DNA from: Haliclystus octoradiatus
Lineage: Eukaryota; Cnidaria; Staurozoa; Stauromedusae; Haliclystidae
DNA length: 64,000 nucleotides
Assembly: GCA_916610825.1 (NCBI GenBank)
Contig: OU744449.1
Span: forward strand, 26,209,732-26,273,731
Reading direction: 5' to 3'
The position numbers and the translations under genes were made by a program. How positions within the stretch are numbered: position 1 is the stretch's first letter; every line of letters begins with the position of its first letter. Shown here in pieces: positions 12,101-22,721 of this stretch. The notes under the pieces are model-generated. The model saw only the letters and a list, made by a program, of their open reading frames with translations, searched no databases and was not told the DNA's origin.

Positions 12101-13778
12101 CAGATGGAACAATCGTATAAGAGCTTGGCATTGATGCTGATTTTTGTATTCTTGAAAAGGATGTATCAGTATTCAACACTACAGGTCGTTTCTTTGCAGG
12201 GTGTTCACACCTTGGTTTTTGAAACAATGATATGCTAGTACCATGAAACGAATTTTTCGAAGTTGTACTCGTTGGATTATAATCTATGTTGTCATATGCA
12301 GATACAGTAAATTCATCAAGCCATAACGTTGATGGGCAGACGACACCTTCCAATTCAAATTGGTTTATAGCTGAAGTACATAATGAGTTGGAGATTTGTA
12401 GAACTCGTGTATATGAAATTGAAAGTCCATAGGAATGTAATTTTTCAACAAGATCCTTGTCTCTATGCCTGCTATGGATTAGCATACCTATAAATACAGG
12501 AAATGGTGTTTCTCTCTTTCTCAAGGTTCGTACTTTGTTGGTCTTCTTTTTTTTTGTGTGGCAGTTAAATACAATTAATTGAGCAATTGCCAAAGCTGCT
12601 TCATCAACATTGCTATCGATAACATCTAGGTTAGCAGAAGTACCTGAAACAATCATACTAATCAGCGCTAACAGTGAAGAAGGAACTGACTTCAACTGAC
12701 AGTTTTTATCAAACGTTCCATCAAATTCCTTTGAAGCCTGTACAATTATGTCATCTCTGACTCGTTTTGCTACAGCTCTAAGCTTGAGGCCCTCATCGTA
12801 ATTGTTATTTTCGTAGAGCTGCCTGATAAGGCTAGATACAATTTCATTGCTCGTGAGAAGATATTCTCTTTGAGACTTTTCAAAAGAGAATCCTTCCAAA
12901 TGTTCCAATAATCGTCCTCGGAAACGGGTTGTGTGGACATAGGGGACATAGGGAATGTCAAACGGAGATAATAAATCAGAGAGTCTCGTTTGATACATCT
13001 GGTGTAATTTTGGCATTGAGAAAACAACTTCTCCGGTAGAATGTAGAACAGATTCTTCGATATGGTCAATAACTTCTGCAAACACAATGCCTTCACATGT
13101 ACTTACAATATATTTGTCACTGTTCTCTTCACGGCGTAGGCTGCGGCATTTATTGTATATATTTACTAAACAAATTTTATGATATTTTGATTCCATTGCT
13201 ACCATGTCCCCGGTATCTAATTTAGTCAAAAGAGCAGTGTCATTAAGCTCTTCTGCACAAACTAATAGACGTTGCCCAAGTTCTTTTGTGCGTGCATGTA
13301 CTAGGTCTCCAAGATCTTCAGAAGAAGGGCATTCACAGAAAATACAAACGTGTAAAAGGGACTTCCAACCCTTACCTCCGCGGTGGGACTTCCTTCTTGG
13401 CTGATCAGATGGTAAATCATCATCAGTTGCTAAACATCGTTTGGTTGCTCTTTCTAGCTCTTTTGAGTTGAATTTATTGTAGCAATTTCTGTGCCATTTT
13501 GCCTCTTTGGTCATAAGAAAGTTATCAAGATTATCATTGTCGACAATGTCGTATGTACTTAACCAATTTGGAAGTGCATTCAACTCTCCGAAACCTTTCA
13601 AGTTTATTGCTAGTGCAATGTATCCTTTATGAACAGTTTCATTCGTAGCTAAAGGCTTACGAGCTGGACAAATTAATTTCAGTTTAGTGGAAATGTTTTG
13701 GCATAACAGACATTTGCCGTAATCTATGCCTGCTTCACTACTTTTTGCACCCTCATTGCCAATAGATGCAGAAGCCAT
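9177..13778 (-). CDS. 1533-residue transposase-like protein with tandem CxxC...HxxC zinc fingers, XPG/FEN1-like nuclease motifs and a C-terminal CXC cluster
   Basis: Single intact ORF from ATG at 13778. N-terminal residues hold two related fingers: CLLC ... WHRNCYNKF (about 23-100) and CIFC ... YHKICLVNIYNK (about 145-210). The middle (about 250-1200) has no motif I can name. Residues 1258-1287 read EEADTR ... VRTVDTDVLVLA, followed by LTGCDTTSFFSGKGK around 1343-1357. Acidic E/D, DTD and GCD placed this way resemble the I-region and H3TH loop of XPG/FEN1 nucleases. Residues about 1495-1528 are a cysteine-rich block (CSC, CGC, CKNC) like a tesmin/CRC half. It fills the element between the inverted ends and probably mediates its movement in the nucleus. 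Absence of stops over 1533 codons, next to a dead host retrotransposon, suggests recent activity. Exact chemistry is not established from sequence. Confidence 0.85.
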   Translation of the reverse strand: MASASIGNEGAKSSEAGIDYGKCLLCQNISTKLKLICPARKPLATNETVHKGYIALAINLKGFGELNALPNWLSTYDIVDNDNLDNFLMTKEAKWHRNCYNKFNSKELERATKRCLATDDDLPSDQPRRKSHRGGKGWKSLLHVCIFCECPSSEDLGDLVHARTKELGQRLLVCAEELNDTALLTKLDTGDMVAMESKYHKICLVNIYNKCRSLRREENSDKYIVSTCEGIVFAEVIDHIEESVLHSTGEVVFSMPKLHQMYQTRLSDLLSPFDIPYVPYVHTTRFRGRLLEHLEGFSFEKSQREYLLTSNEIVSSLIRQLYENNNYDEGLKLRAVAKRVRDDIIVQASKEFDGTFDKNCQLKSVPSSLLALISMIVSGTSANLDVIDSNVDEAALAIAQLIVFNCHTKKKKTNKVRTLRKRETPFPVFIGMLIHSRHRDKDLVEKLHSYGLSISYTRVLQISNSLCTSAINQFELEGVVCPSTLWLDEFTVSAYDNIDYNPTSTTSKNSFHGTSISLFQKPRCEHPAKKRPVVLNTDTSFSRIQKSASMPSSYTIVPSAILKTRTPPMPLLCKKWLDAPLSSLEKNLLMEMSWCEHAQIYEEDNNKLDVTWSSYHADRTQDTIINKSIVSLLPLFFEDSKSIAMIKHGMDIIIKSTQYLNENQIPVMAVDQPLYASSKLFQWNNTITVYDESRFFIILGALHIEQAFMHLIGKLLDGSGWTSALIESTCTSSGTADSFIKVAHIAKTRFAHETTVVALHKLLFTAYKLSDAFNDCDINFEEWKKSMVIKSPTFYFWLMIYNLELLLLMFVRSLREMDFELYVDTMQAMAPWFFALDHHNYARWLPVHLGDLRCLSEKHPSIYKAFCDGAFTVNKTKRPFSSVGIDHAHEWNNKLVKGRGGAVGLFDDPSALKRFIVCGPEISRLLAEFENVTENKQKLMHHNQYQSMQKTFHQNVTNLVSAFSHFGNPFLEDTADLIVLDSRIIKPQEAVNSLYIIENTGKECLKKFVKERLETNEVPFSTSIKQNKLTLFSSTIKAPTRSDLLVKNMKADINLFSRLFVVGKTRDIDMEVFFRHENHPFPPSLANNNGTIRQGSKSELATILKSFSKTEFNFSKPLIDAAFYDGAAIVNFLIPKTEKTFGEYYKHVFLPYVQSQISWLNLSRVDFIWDRYFEVSLKASMRSSRGHGARRQVSENYKLPRNWQEFLRNSVNKEELFKGIAEFCINHISNVVFISTYEEKIIKNSAISNTKLLTCSQEEADTRIFLHVLDAVREGKSNILVRTVDTDVLVLAVSLYFQLRKEGLDTFWIDFGVGKHRTLISVDDIAFSLGENKSLALIGFHSLTGCDTTSFFSGKGKRSGWNAWLAFADSTDAFIFISQPCATLPMESICNLLERFIVILYASTSGILKVNKAREELFTSKNRQIDNMPPSSSALLQHIYRSAYQSGHVWAQSLIAEPAYPSPLLWGWKMEKDSLTPLWSNLLPIANACRELIKCSCNLKNGCQENRCGCRKANLNCTKLCKNCKGGCTDSTS

Positions 13779-14978
13779 ACGTACATATTCTATAGAAGGA
13801 ATAAATTAAAATGATGAGACTAATCGATTTCTGATATAATTATTTATTCCAATTTACTTGCTAAAACAAAGACTATGCATGGGTATTTGAATAAGGTAAG
13901 TGAATGAATGAGTTGGATTTATGCTGTGCAGGCTACAATATATACAATTTGCTCACGTCAAATTCAAATTAAGTGTTCGATATAATACATCTAATCATGT
14001 AGAGAGTAAAAAGAGAGGAATGCATGCAGTAGACGATTTGACAGAAAATATTGCATATTAATTTGTTTTATGTGTTATATTACATTTCGAGAGTATTGTA
14101 TATGAGGTCGGATATCCGATGAAGACATTCTTCTGGGGGTTTCATTTAGGGTAAATGTATCAGTCCTGACATTTCTCGTGGAAGAAGCCTAATTTGAAAT
14201 ATTGAAATACTGTTCTGATAAAGAGTGAATTCGGCCTCCTGAGATGATGCTAAATTAATAGAACAAACAGAGACGTTCTGAGGTCACTAAGGGTCCCTAT
14301 TATGGCACAATCAATGCAAAACATCCTTATACTGTGATCCATAATTCATCAGTGAATATTGATCTAACAACATTTACGAATTTACATTTACCGGAAAATC
14401 TTGTAAAGTAACAAATTCTTATTTGATGACGATATAAACTGGCTATATCTAAGATGAAAGTATAAAGATGCGGCCTACCTGTTGTAGTATAGAAATCACT
14501 TTACGTCAAAAACATGAATCATACACAATAATGAGCAATGAATATCCAGCTGAAAAATATGAGTCTTGCAAATGTTGTCCACATTGATATTCGTGACAAA
14601 ATAGCGCAACCACAGAAAATCAGTAACTGATACATTAATAATTCCGTCTTCCAATACGCATGCGCAGTTATCAAAATGTACTACTTGAATCATAAAATAC
14701 AAAGATGTAAGACAGTTAGTATCGTATAATAACATTTATATCAGTCTTTAATTACAATCGAAGTTAATTGCACTATGTAAATAAAATTTTATGAAATCAC
14801 GTTTTCACCACATTTGAAAGCTTATTCTATGACGTCAGGATTCAGTAAAATTCGATTTTTAAATACTTGGAATTTTTTTTTCGCTTGGGTCACAGGCTAG
14901 ATCGACATAACTTTAAATTGTCTTTCTAATGAGCCTATTTTTATGCTAGTATCACAATTTGCAGTTTCATAAGGGCAA
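13779..14978. other. Subterminal non-coding region upstream of the transposase-like ORF
   Basis: Likely contains the promoter and 5' leader. No ORF is supported; the ORF at 14496-14735 has no domain. An NRF-1-like TACGCATGCGCA occurs at about 14656, and GACGTCA near 14831 mirrors the left end. Confidence 0.4.
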
Positions 14979-15000
14979 TTTGCTCCTGGCTCCCCTACTA
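14979..15000 (-). repeat. Right terminal inverted repeat of the Academ-like element
   Basis: Exact inverse of 8339-8360, ending CTCCCCTACTA, immediately followed by the duplicated GTG. Confidence 0.95.
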
Positions 15001-15003
15001 GTG

Positions 15004-16543
15004 TTCTTGTCAGGTGTCTGTAGATTCATTAAAATTTAATTTTCCAACCTATTTATCATCCAAATTAACGAAATTACTTCACAATTACGATATTCTTTTT
15101 TCTCCTCTCACTGTTTCAAAAACACCCCCACATAACGTCACTCATCGTATTGAGACTACTGGGGAGCCCGTTTTTTGTCGTCCTCGGCGTATTCACCTTA
15201 ATAAATTAGCAATTGCTCGCACAGAGTTTGATAAATTTTTGAAAGCTGGTATCATTCAGCCTGCTACTAGCGAATGGGCAAGCCCCTTACATTTAGTACC
15301 TAAATCTGAACCAGGCATGTTTCGACCGGTAGGGGACTACCAAGCTTTAAATCGGATCACAAAACGGGATCATTATCCCCTACCGGATATTCAATCGTTT
15401 AACAGTGATCTTTATGGTTCAACAGTTTTTTCACGTCTAGATCTGACCAAAGCATACTACCAAATCCCCATTCACCCTGATGATGTAGACAAAACTACCG
15501 TGACAACTCCTTTCGGTTCTTTTAGTTTTCTCTGTATGCCAATGGGACTCAAAAATAGTGCTGCTACCTCTTCCCGTTTTATCAACGACGTCCTACGTAA
15601 TATACCTTGTTTTGTCTACATCGACGACGTTCTCATTTATTGAAAAACGCAGGAGGAGCATGATGCTCGTTTACAACTGATTTTTGAGCGGTTTGGTTTG
15701 CGTTTAAATCTTTTCAAATGTTTGTTTTCCGTTGATCGAGTTGATTTTTTGGGATTCACTGTTTCTCAGCGGGGTATCGAACCAAAAACAAAATTTAAAT
15801 CCGACCTTTTAGCATTACCAGCTCCTATTGACTACCCGATGTTTTCCTTTTACCGTCGTTTTATTCCTAATTATGCCGAAATTGTTACATTAGCTACTAT
15901 GACACAACCACCAACCAAAAACCAACGGCGTCCAAGGAGCACATTACCTAATTATGTTTGGCTAGAGGCACATGAGACGTCATTTCAAGTTCTAAAAACA
16001 GCAATAAATCACGCTATAGCTCTATGTCATCCAGACCCCTCTTGTACTGATTATTCCATCACCAGTGATGCCTCTGGTCATGCAATTGGTGCTGTACTCC
16101 ATGAACATAATGGGCAATCTGCTCCACTCAGCTTTTATTCTCGTCACCTTTCTCCTGCAGAACAAAAATATTCTACATTTGACAGAGAATTATTGGCAAT
16201 CTTTGCCGCTGTAAAACGGTTTCGGTTTATGTTGGAAGATACAACTATCACTGTTTTCACAGATCATAAGCCTATTTCGGCAGCATGGAAATCGCGTTCT
16301 AAAACATTACACTCACCTCGTCAAGAGCGACAGTTATCCTTTTTATCTCAATTTGTACACGAGATTGTTTATGTTCCTGGTGATTTAAATGTCGTAGCTG
16401 ACACTTTATCTAGAGATCTTGCGCCTTGCATTGTAGACTCACTATCGGTCCCTGTGAACATTGTTTCCTTAGGATTTGTTACATTGGATGATTTGGTGCT
16501 GTCTCAGCACAAGAATGATTTCGATCAGGCCGGTCTCCAATAA
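15004..16543 (+). pseudogene. pol: pol of gypsy copy 1: reverse transcriptase and RNase H (broken)
   Basis: The RT carries FRPVGDYQALN, FSRLDLTKAYYQIP, MPMGLKNS and the YIDD active-site box, then a TGA at 15641-15643 where copy 2 has Gly. RNase H follows in frame (ITSDASG, FDRELLAIF, FTDHKPI). Between them, 21 bp and 12 bp are missing compared with copy 2, removing part of the connection domain without shifting the frame. The stop at 16541-16543 is shared with copy 2. Confidence 0.88.
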
Positions 16544-17911
16544 ATAAAATTTGCTGAAGGGACATTGTGGTGTGACTCCTCAAAATCGGTGCCACGCCCC
16601 TTTGTTCCTCTTCCTTTGCGTCGAAATGTTTTCATAAATATGCATAAAAATTGGTCACTATGGCCGTGCCGCCTCTTGCAAGTTGATATCGGATCGCTAT
16701 TATTGGCCTAAAATGAAGAAGGAAATTTCCCAGTGGGTTCGGCAATGCACAGCTTGTCAGCGAAATAAAGTCACCCGCCATACTGTCACTCCTTCAATAC
16801 CATATGACATCCCATGTGATCGTTTACAAACAGTACACATTGACATTATTCATGTTCCACCTTCCACATGTTCCATCATACATGTTTCATCACCATGTCG
16901 TTATCTTCTCACAATGATAGACCGTTTTACCAGATGGGTAGAAGTAATCCCTCTCCTGGATATGAGTGCTCCTTCAGTGGCAGAGGCATTTGTAAGGGAA
17001 TGGGTAACACGCTATTCTGCCCCGCAATATGTCATATCCGTCGAGGTTCCGACTTTGACTGTAATTTAATACACGAATTGGCAAAGCTCATCGGGTTCCT
17101 CAAGAACTGCACTACTGCTTATCACCCCCAAACAAATGGGTTAGTCGAACGAATGCACCGCACGTTGAAGACAGTTTTAAGAACACTTGATACCGATTGG
17201 TTTAATGGTTTACCTTCAGCTTTACTATCACTGAGAATCTGGTCAGATGAGGATGTTGTATCTCCCTACGAACTTTTAACAGGGTTGAAGCCGTTGGTTC
17301 CGCGTATTTGTCTGGAAGATAAAAAGTTATTATCCTCTCATCATTTGTTATCGTCTCTTCAAGAACATTTTAAAGGAGTAAAATTCAAGCCACCAGCTTT
17401 AAGTCAACATCTTTCTTCTGTACCTCCCGAACTAAGTACTTGCAAACATGTTTGGGTTCGCGTAGATAGGCCTAAACAGCCATTGGAGGCTCCTTATACG
17501 GGCCCTTATCGTGTTATTAATCGAAATTCAAAGTTTTTCACTATAGATCGTGGAACACGTTCAGATACTGTTTCTGTTGATCGCTTGAAGCCTGTTTATG
17601 AGTCTGATGATCTACCGTCATGTTCACGTTCATTATCATTTCCACCTGCGTCATTACCATCGTTGACTTTGTCAGCGTCTTCGGCGCCAACCTCGTTTTC
17701 GATGTCAAGTCTCACATCGACTTCAACAGCGTCGCAGACGCGTTCGTCGACGATGTCTGACTCTGCACCTACCACGACAACAACGACGGTCCAGCCGCCT
17801 TTGTTGTCGCTGGATAGTTCACATGATCCTCCTTCATCCACCACACCAACCATGACACGATCTGGGCGACGAGTACACATAAATGCATCACCTGCTTTTT
17901 ACTACTACTAG
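16544..17911 (+). pseudogene. Integrase region of gypsy copy 1 (frameshifted)
   Basis: Encodes YYWPKMKKEI, CTACQRNK (zinc-binding end), VHIDI (first Asp), and, after a one-base deletion near 17040 that destroys the second Asp region, HPQTNGLVERMHR (Glu) and a GPY/F-like PYTGPYRVI tail, followed by a Ser/Thr-rich end. In copy 2 the second Asp region is intact, but a stop lies just after it. The domain's N-terminal part is already out of frame in both copies. Confidence 0.85.
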
Positions 17912-17926
17912 CATGGGATCATGGGA

Positions 17927-18579
17927 TGTGCACCATTTGGCATGAAGACCAAACTACCACGTTTTACAGCTATCAAATTCTCAATATTCATATTATAATA
18001 AAAAAAAAAAATAATAAAAAAATAAAAAACGATAATCATGATAATAAATAAGCAATATATTTTTACGTAGATACATATATATATAATTCAACCATTTAAT
18101 AAATACATTTCCATAGTATCGCCTGTTATCAGACATTGATAGTATTAATCCAACATAACCAGGCGTTCTCTTTTCTGCTTTTACTTATTAACATTAATAA
18201 ATAACTATTCCACGCTATAGTAACAGATCTCGAATATAACTTATCCAGATCCAGCATAACTAGCATGGCCATTTAAATATTGCCATCATACTTTTACAGT
18301 CTTTAGTATTCACCGTATCCTTACCGACTCCGTCTACTTGGGGCGGACGTATGTGCTGATCGATGAAAATAAAGCAACAGTCTCATTTTCATTAACCTCT
18401 TAATCATGTAACATGTTAAATAATGATATACCGTGAATTATGAAATAGACATTCCTCTGCGAGACATTAACTTGATTAGATCTCTTACAACGTTATTAAA
18501 TCTTTGTTGATTTGTCTTGTCTTTAATATACAAACTTATGATGCAGAATGAATCATATATTATACAAATGCTTTCTACA
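17927..18579 (+). repeat. 3' LTR of gypsy copy 1
   Basis: Begins TGTGCACC after a purine-rich GGGATCATGGGA and ends CTTCTACA. The last 231 bp match the 5' remnant. The start is set by the TG and purine tract and is less certain than the end. It includes an A-rich stretch (17999-18030). Confidence 0.7.
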
Positions 18580-20160
18580 GGTATTCGGGGAGAAGGAATT
18601 GTGTTGATAGTTTGTGTGCATGAGTATAAAGTCATGAATTTAAGAGACGAAATCAGTACAGATTTAGGTTCATAAATGCTTGGATAATTACTTTAGTGAA
18701 AATAAATTGTCAAACATGTCAATAATTCGTTTAAGGTGGATTAAATATTTTCAATGTGTATTATCAATTTGATTGTTTGCTAATATTTCACGACGTGTCT
18801 AATTTAATAACAAAGCGGTATACAACAACAAAAGCTGTAACATGTTAATGATAGGTTCCTATGCTGTGAAACACAGTATGTATATAGCCCTGGTGAGATA
18901 TTGAAAGTTTTATGTTCACACAACTATTGTTGATAGAAGCCGCACATGCGTAAATGCAAATGACTAGAAGATCTCGCTACGTATTATGTAAATTTTCCAG
19001 AAAGAGTTTTATTCAACATGTAAAAAATATAATACTCTAGACTTATGACATTGACTGCCACATTGAAATCTGTTACAATTGTTCTCTTCCTTGATATTCT
19101 TTCTGAATTTTTTTTTCTTCTTTCTTTTCTGTTTCTACTTCTCTATTTTCTATCCTGAAATTAACTATCATGCCTTCATTTCTCTCTTTCTCTATTATTT
19201 TATCTCTTAAATGTTTACATTATATTTTTTACCTCGATGTTAAGTACAATTTTACACATGTATTAAACCATACTTCTCAATGATATATATAGGTTTGATT
19301 TAAGTTAAAATATTTGTATTCCAAATCACGGCCCCTAAACAAACAAGCACTTGCTCTTAAGGGATGCCCCCAAACAAGTCATTTTGTTCAATTTACAAAT
19401 AGTGTTAACCAGATTAACTTGCACATGTAACACAATAATTTGTAATTTGCAAAATTGAAATGTTTGAAATATATAATCTATCTAATCTATCTACATATTA
19501 TGTAAAATTCATGTAGTTCTTGATAAATCCAAATTATTGAGGTATTTATATATACTTATAGGTATTTATAGGTGAGTTCTCGCAACATAACTGGATATCA
19601 CGTGGTAGAGACCAACCAATCAGGACGAGTGGGTTTTGGAGTGATTGTGGTGTCGTCAGTAATTGATGTCATCATAAATTATAGTAATAAATATATATTC
19701 TACGTAATCAATTTTTCAATTCTCCTTATCTTATACTGCAATCCCGATGGATATGGCAAGTCACAATAGTGTCACATGACTTTTAGATGATTAATGTAAG
19801 TGAATACCAAATATATAGTTTAATCATCTTAATTTCAGCATAAGTAATGACTGATTATCTCAATGCTACGCTTCAAGTGACTATCAAACATTTTCAAATT
19901 TTTACAAACATGAATCAATCTCCATCATAAATCAAAACCAGCTGAAAATTTAATATTGATCAGAACAACTCAGCAATTGTTCTGGTAATTTGTTCATTAA
20001 TTTTACAATAGAAACTTGCAGGTCATACTATGTAACTATTGGCATCAATAATTTTGAGCCAAACACTATTCAAGTTGGTCGCATATTGCTATTCATAATT
20101 GTTGAGATGATTGTATAGGCTATATTGAAGCTTGTTCTGAACTCATTACTATCATACAAG
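18580..20160. other. Non-coding sequence between the gypsy element and gene A (Y1)
   Basis: AT- and pyrimidine-rich, with a CTTTCT tract at 19110-19200. No ORF with a domain. From about 19545 it resembles the sequence upstream of the X copy, so the gene A upstream region begins there. Confidence 0.45.
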
Positions 20161-21875
20161 ATGAGAAATACATTTCTGAAATTGAAATGGGCTATTCTCT
20201 GTCTTTGCTTACAACCAATCACAGGACAATCATCGAGCGCATTATCCACTACGGTGACAGGCGGTGAATATCTTGAGGCAAAAGAAGGGCAATTTTACAC
20301 TGCGAAACCATTCAAAATACGTTACAATACAACGCTTGCAAAATGTTCAATGTTATTAACTGCAAATTCTAATGCTCAGTCAATGAATACTGTGGGTTCT
20401 AATAATACGGATATGACTTGTCAATTGTTTGTAACAAAAACAAAGAAATATTTTGATGAAGAAGGGATGTTGGTGGCGAAACAGGATTCAACATACTATG
20501 AAAAGATTGAGAGTAAGAAGCTCAATGTATTAATATATATAAATACTATAATATAGTATAGATATTATATATTTATATTCCTAAGAGAAGACATACTCAA
20601 AGGTAATAGCTCAATAATGGAATATGTAAAACAATTAGACACCGGGTCCGACTTCTCTACCGTCGAATGAATAATTAAACACGGTTGAGAAGTCAATGCA
20701 GTCCGCCATACCGGATATTCGAGATGGTAGACAGCAAGGGCATAGTCTAGCTCCACAATGCCCACAATTCCTCTGCTCTACATCTGGGCCTTGTAAAATT
20801 TCAGCAAATGAAATGATGCGTTAGCAACGTTGTGCCATCTAATATAAAAAAGAATACAATAGACGACCTGAGACAAACGGGTGTAATTTACATGTGAAAC
20901 GATGTTCTCCGCCATGTGTGAATCATTTTTAACGTCTTTTCAATTCGCAAAGATACCACGAATAATTTCATGAGTTAGAAAATAGACCAATGACAACCTA
21001 AGATCTTACATGCTAAGCTATGATTGGTCATTTGCCCTATACGAAACAGCCGTTGGTAAAGTGGAATACAGGGGCATGTGGCACAGGCCTAGCGAGGGCA
21101 GTTGTTCAATTTGGAACCAACTATTGTTGTACAAGGAAATACTTTCAAACAGTTTAGTCGCTACTTGAATAAAGAGTTGAGATATATGTTAAACAGTTTA
21201 TTTCTGACCTTTTCATAATGATCAATATTATACATTGACAAAATGGACCTGTAGCTAGTTGTGATGTACAATGTTTAATATCTTTCTCAACGATTTGACT
21301 TATGTTAATATTCTGAAAAACTTTGCATCATTTTCATATCAAAAATCTTTAATATTATTAGTCTCTCGCGTTTCTTAAACAAATCCTATCACTTATAATC
21401 ATTTGACTCATATACTCAAAAATTGTTATTTTCCTTTATTCGCTTTATAGATTACTTAAAAGCCACTGGTGAATCTCAAATTGTTGTTGGAGCCAATGAT
21501 GAGAAACCAGGAACATTCATCTTTCAACTGCCAACTGGATTTTACAAGATCAAGTTGAATTATTTGAGTGGTTGGTTCATCTGCAGACCTTCTGAACCTG
21601 TTAAAATGCGATTCGGATGTTATACTGGGAATATCCCATATCCACATGAAATTCTGCTGGTAGAAGGATTTCGAGGTAACAAGGTTGTTTCCCATTGGCA
21701 ATTTAACGAGTTCGAAGGGAATGGTATTTCCACACCATTCTTATCTACTTCTGGCTGTTTTCGTTTGGTGCAAGGCTCAACGTATTCATTTTGGTACTAC
21801 AGTGATTTTGTTGATAGATCATTTGGCAGCTATGGACAAACATCATTTGAAATGTTCGTGAAGTTGAGAGTTTAG
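20161..21875 (+). CDS. Gene A (Y1): secreted PAN-like protein, two exons
   Basis: Exon 1 is 20161-20512, exon 2 is 21451-21875; GAGA|GTAAGA and GCTTTATAG|AT join in phase 1 to give 258 residues ending in TAG. Residues 1-22 are a signal peptide. Exon 1 encodes an N-glycosylation-rich module with PAN-like cysteines (LAKCSML, DMTCQLF). Exon 2 encodes a 140-residue globular domain rich in aromatic and beta-prone residues (GTFIFQLPTGFYKI, VKMRFGCY, ILLVEGFRG, GSTYSFWYY, TSFEMFVKL). I do not recognise it; a jelly-roll of C1q/TNF type is possible but unproven. The product should be extracellular. I chose the ATG at 20161 because it sits just before the signal peptide and is conserved in all four copies. 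Its reading frame is intact, so it may be functional. Confidence 0.68.
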
Positions 21876-22721
21876 GATACAATGACAAAGGCGCTATGAA
21901 ACTAATGAGCTGAAATCAATACAAAGTTGATCTATATATTCTTTACAAGGTTTTAAATTTTTTTTAATTTTATTATACATGTGAAACCTCACCTTATTAT
22001 GCATTAATTATGCTGGGGCTGCACTTCATATAGCAATATAAGGGGGCGAAGTCTGAATGCCGACACAATGTCTAATTCTATTACTTTCACAATTAACTTG
22101 TATTTCAGAATAACAAATGTACTTGTATAAGAAACATATACTTGAGCATTTTTGATTGACAAACAAAAAAGTACACATAATTTATTTGAGCACTAGCTAT
22201 GAACATCATTTGAGTCAATTTTATTTGATGTATTGATGAACAACTTAATAAATGGCTTGTAATCAGGGGCTATATTGCAGTATATTTTTGAGTATGTCTA
22301 AATAGATATAATAATTCCTTCGGGGAGGAATCTCTGAGCTGCGAATTAGGGATTTTCTTATACCTTCTTTATACTATGAAACAAACAAATATATAATATA
22401 TAGAAACAAATTATGAGTATCATGTATGTCATATATAGGATATAAAAACAAATTATGAGTATCATGTATGTCAATATGTTTGTTTGTGATGAACAAATTC
22501 TCTATATATGGAGGGCGCTCTATACTATATTGTACATAAAAACAAATTGCACATCAATTTATTCCAAAGCAAGGAAATGTTTACCATCCTCGGAGGTCTA
22601 TGGTATGAACCCTCAGCTGACAATCAAATGTCGATGTAGGCTTTAAATCTGACAATGAAATCAAATAGTGTTTTAATTTTACATAATTGCTCTTGATATA
22701 ACTGAGTTTATGAATTCAAGC
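21876..22721. other. 3' flank of gene A (Y1)
   Basis: AT-rich. Its parts recur after the X copy remnants and at 45301-45627, and a short section recurs at 55950-56045. No gene is supported; the ORF at 22455-22646 lacks any domain. Confidence 0.45.

Larger units (their letters stand above)
8339..15000 (-). mobile_element. Autonomous-looking DNA transposon, probably Academ superfamily (nuclease type)
   Basis: The 6662-bp insertion has perfect 22-bp terminal inverted repeats beginning TAGTAGGGGAGC. Imperfect similarity between the ends continues for roughly 130 bp or more. It is flanked by GTG at 8336-8338 and 15001-15003. The uninterrupted site is present at 36892-36894 in unit 2, which fixes both ends exactly. 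It carries one long intron-free ORF on the minus strand (9177-13778). A 3-bp target duplication together with an XPG-like nuclease protein are hallmarks described for Academ elements. The superfamily name is an inference; the element's existence and limits are read directly. Confidence 0.88.
6860..18579 (+). mobile_element. Defective Ty3/gypsy LTR retrotransposon, CsRn1-like, copy 1 (interrupted)
   Basis: Order: 5' LTR remnant, tRNA-Trp primer site, gag, protease, RT, RNase H, integrase with GPY/F tail, 3' LTR. The pol order is Ty3/gypsy. The tRNA-Trp primer site and a CHCC-type gag finger are features reported for the CsRn1 family. A 6662-bp DNA transposon (8339-15000) splits it in the protease-RT linker. 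Damage includes a stop in gag, a stop just after the RT YIDD box, in-frame deletions in the RT-RNase H connection, and a one-base deletion at an integrase catalytic Asp. It is not functional as it stands. Confidence 0.9.
1..22721. repeat. Unit 1 of a large tandem segmental duplication
   Basis: The opening bases of the window recur at 22722, and from there the order of features repeats: gene A copy, MITE, gene B, decayed exon, gypsy element, second gene A copy. Unit 1 is interrupted by a 6.66-kb DNA transposon at 8339-15000 that unit 2 lacks. The copies differ by scattered substitutions and short indels. The left end may lie outside the window. Both boundaries are estimates from reading the alignment by eye. 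Confidence 0.85.

Noticed and set aside
12770..13096. Minus-strand 108-codon ORF inside the transposase-like gene
   Set aside because: Alternative-frame shadow of the 1533-codon ORF.
17596..17880. Minus-strand 94-codon acidic ORF
   Set aside because: Shadow of the Ser/Thr-rich end of the gypsy integrase frame.
16868..17911. Separate 347-codon gene downstream of the integrase
   Set aside because: It is the remainder of the integrase read across a one-base deletion, with an out-of-frame start.
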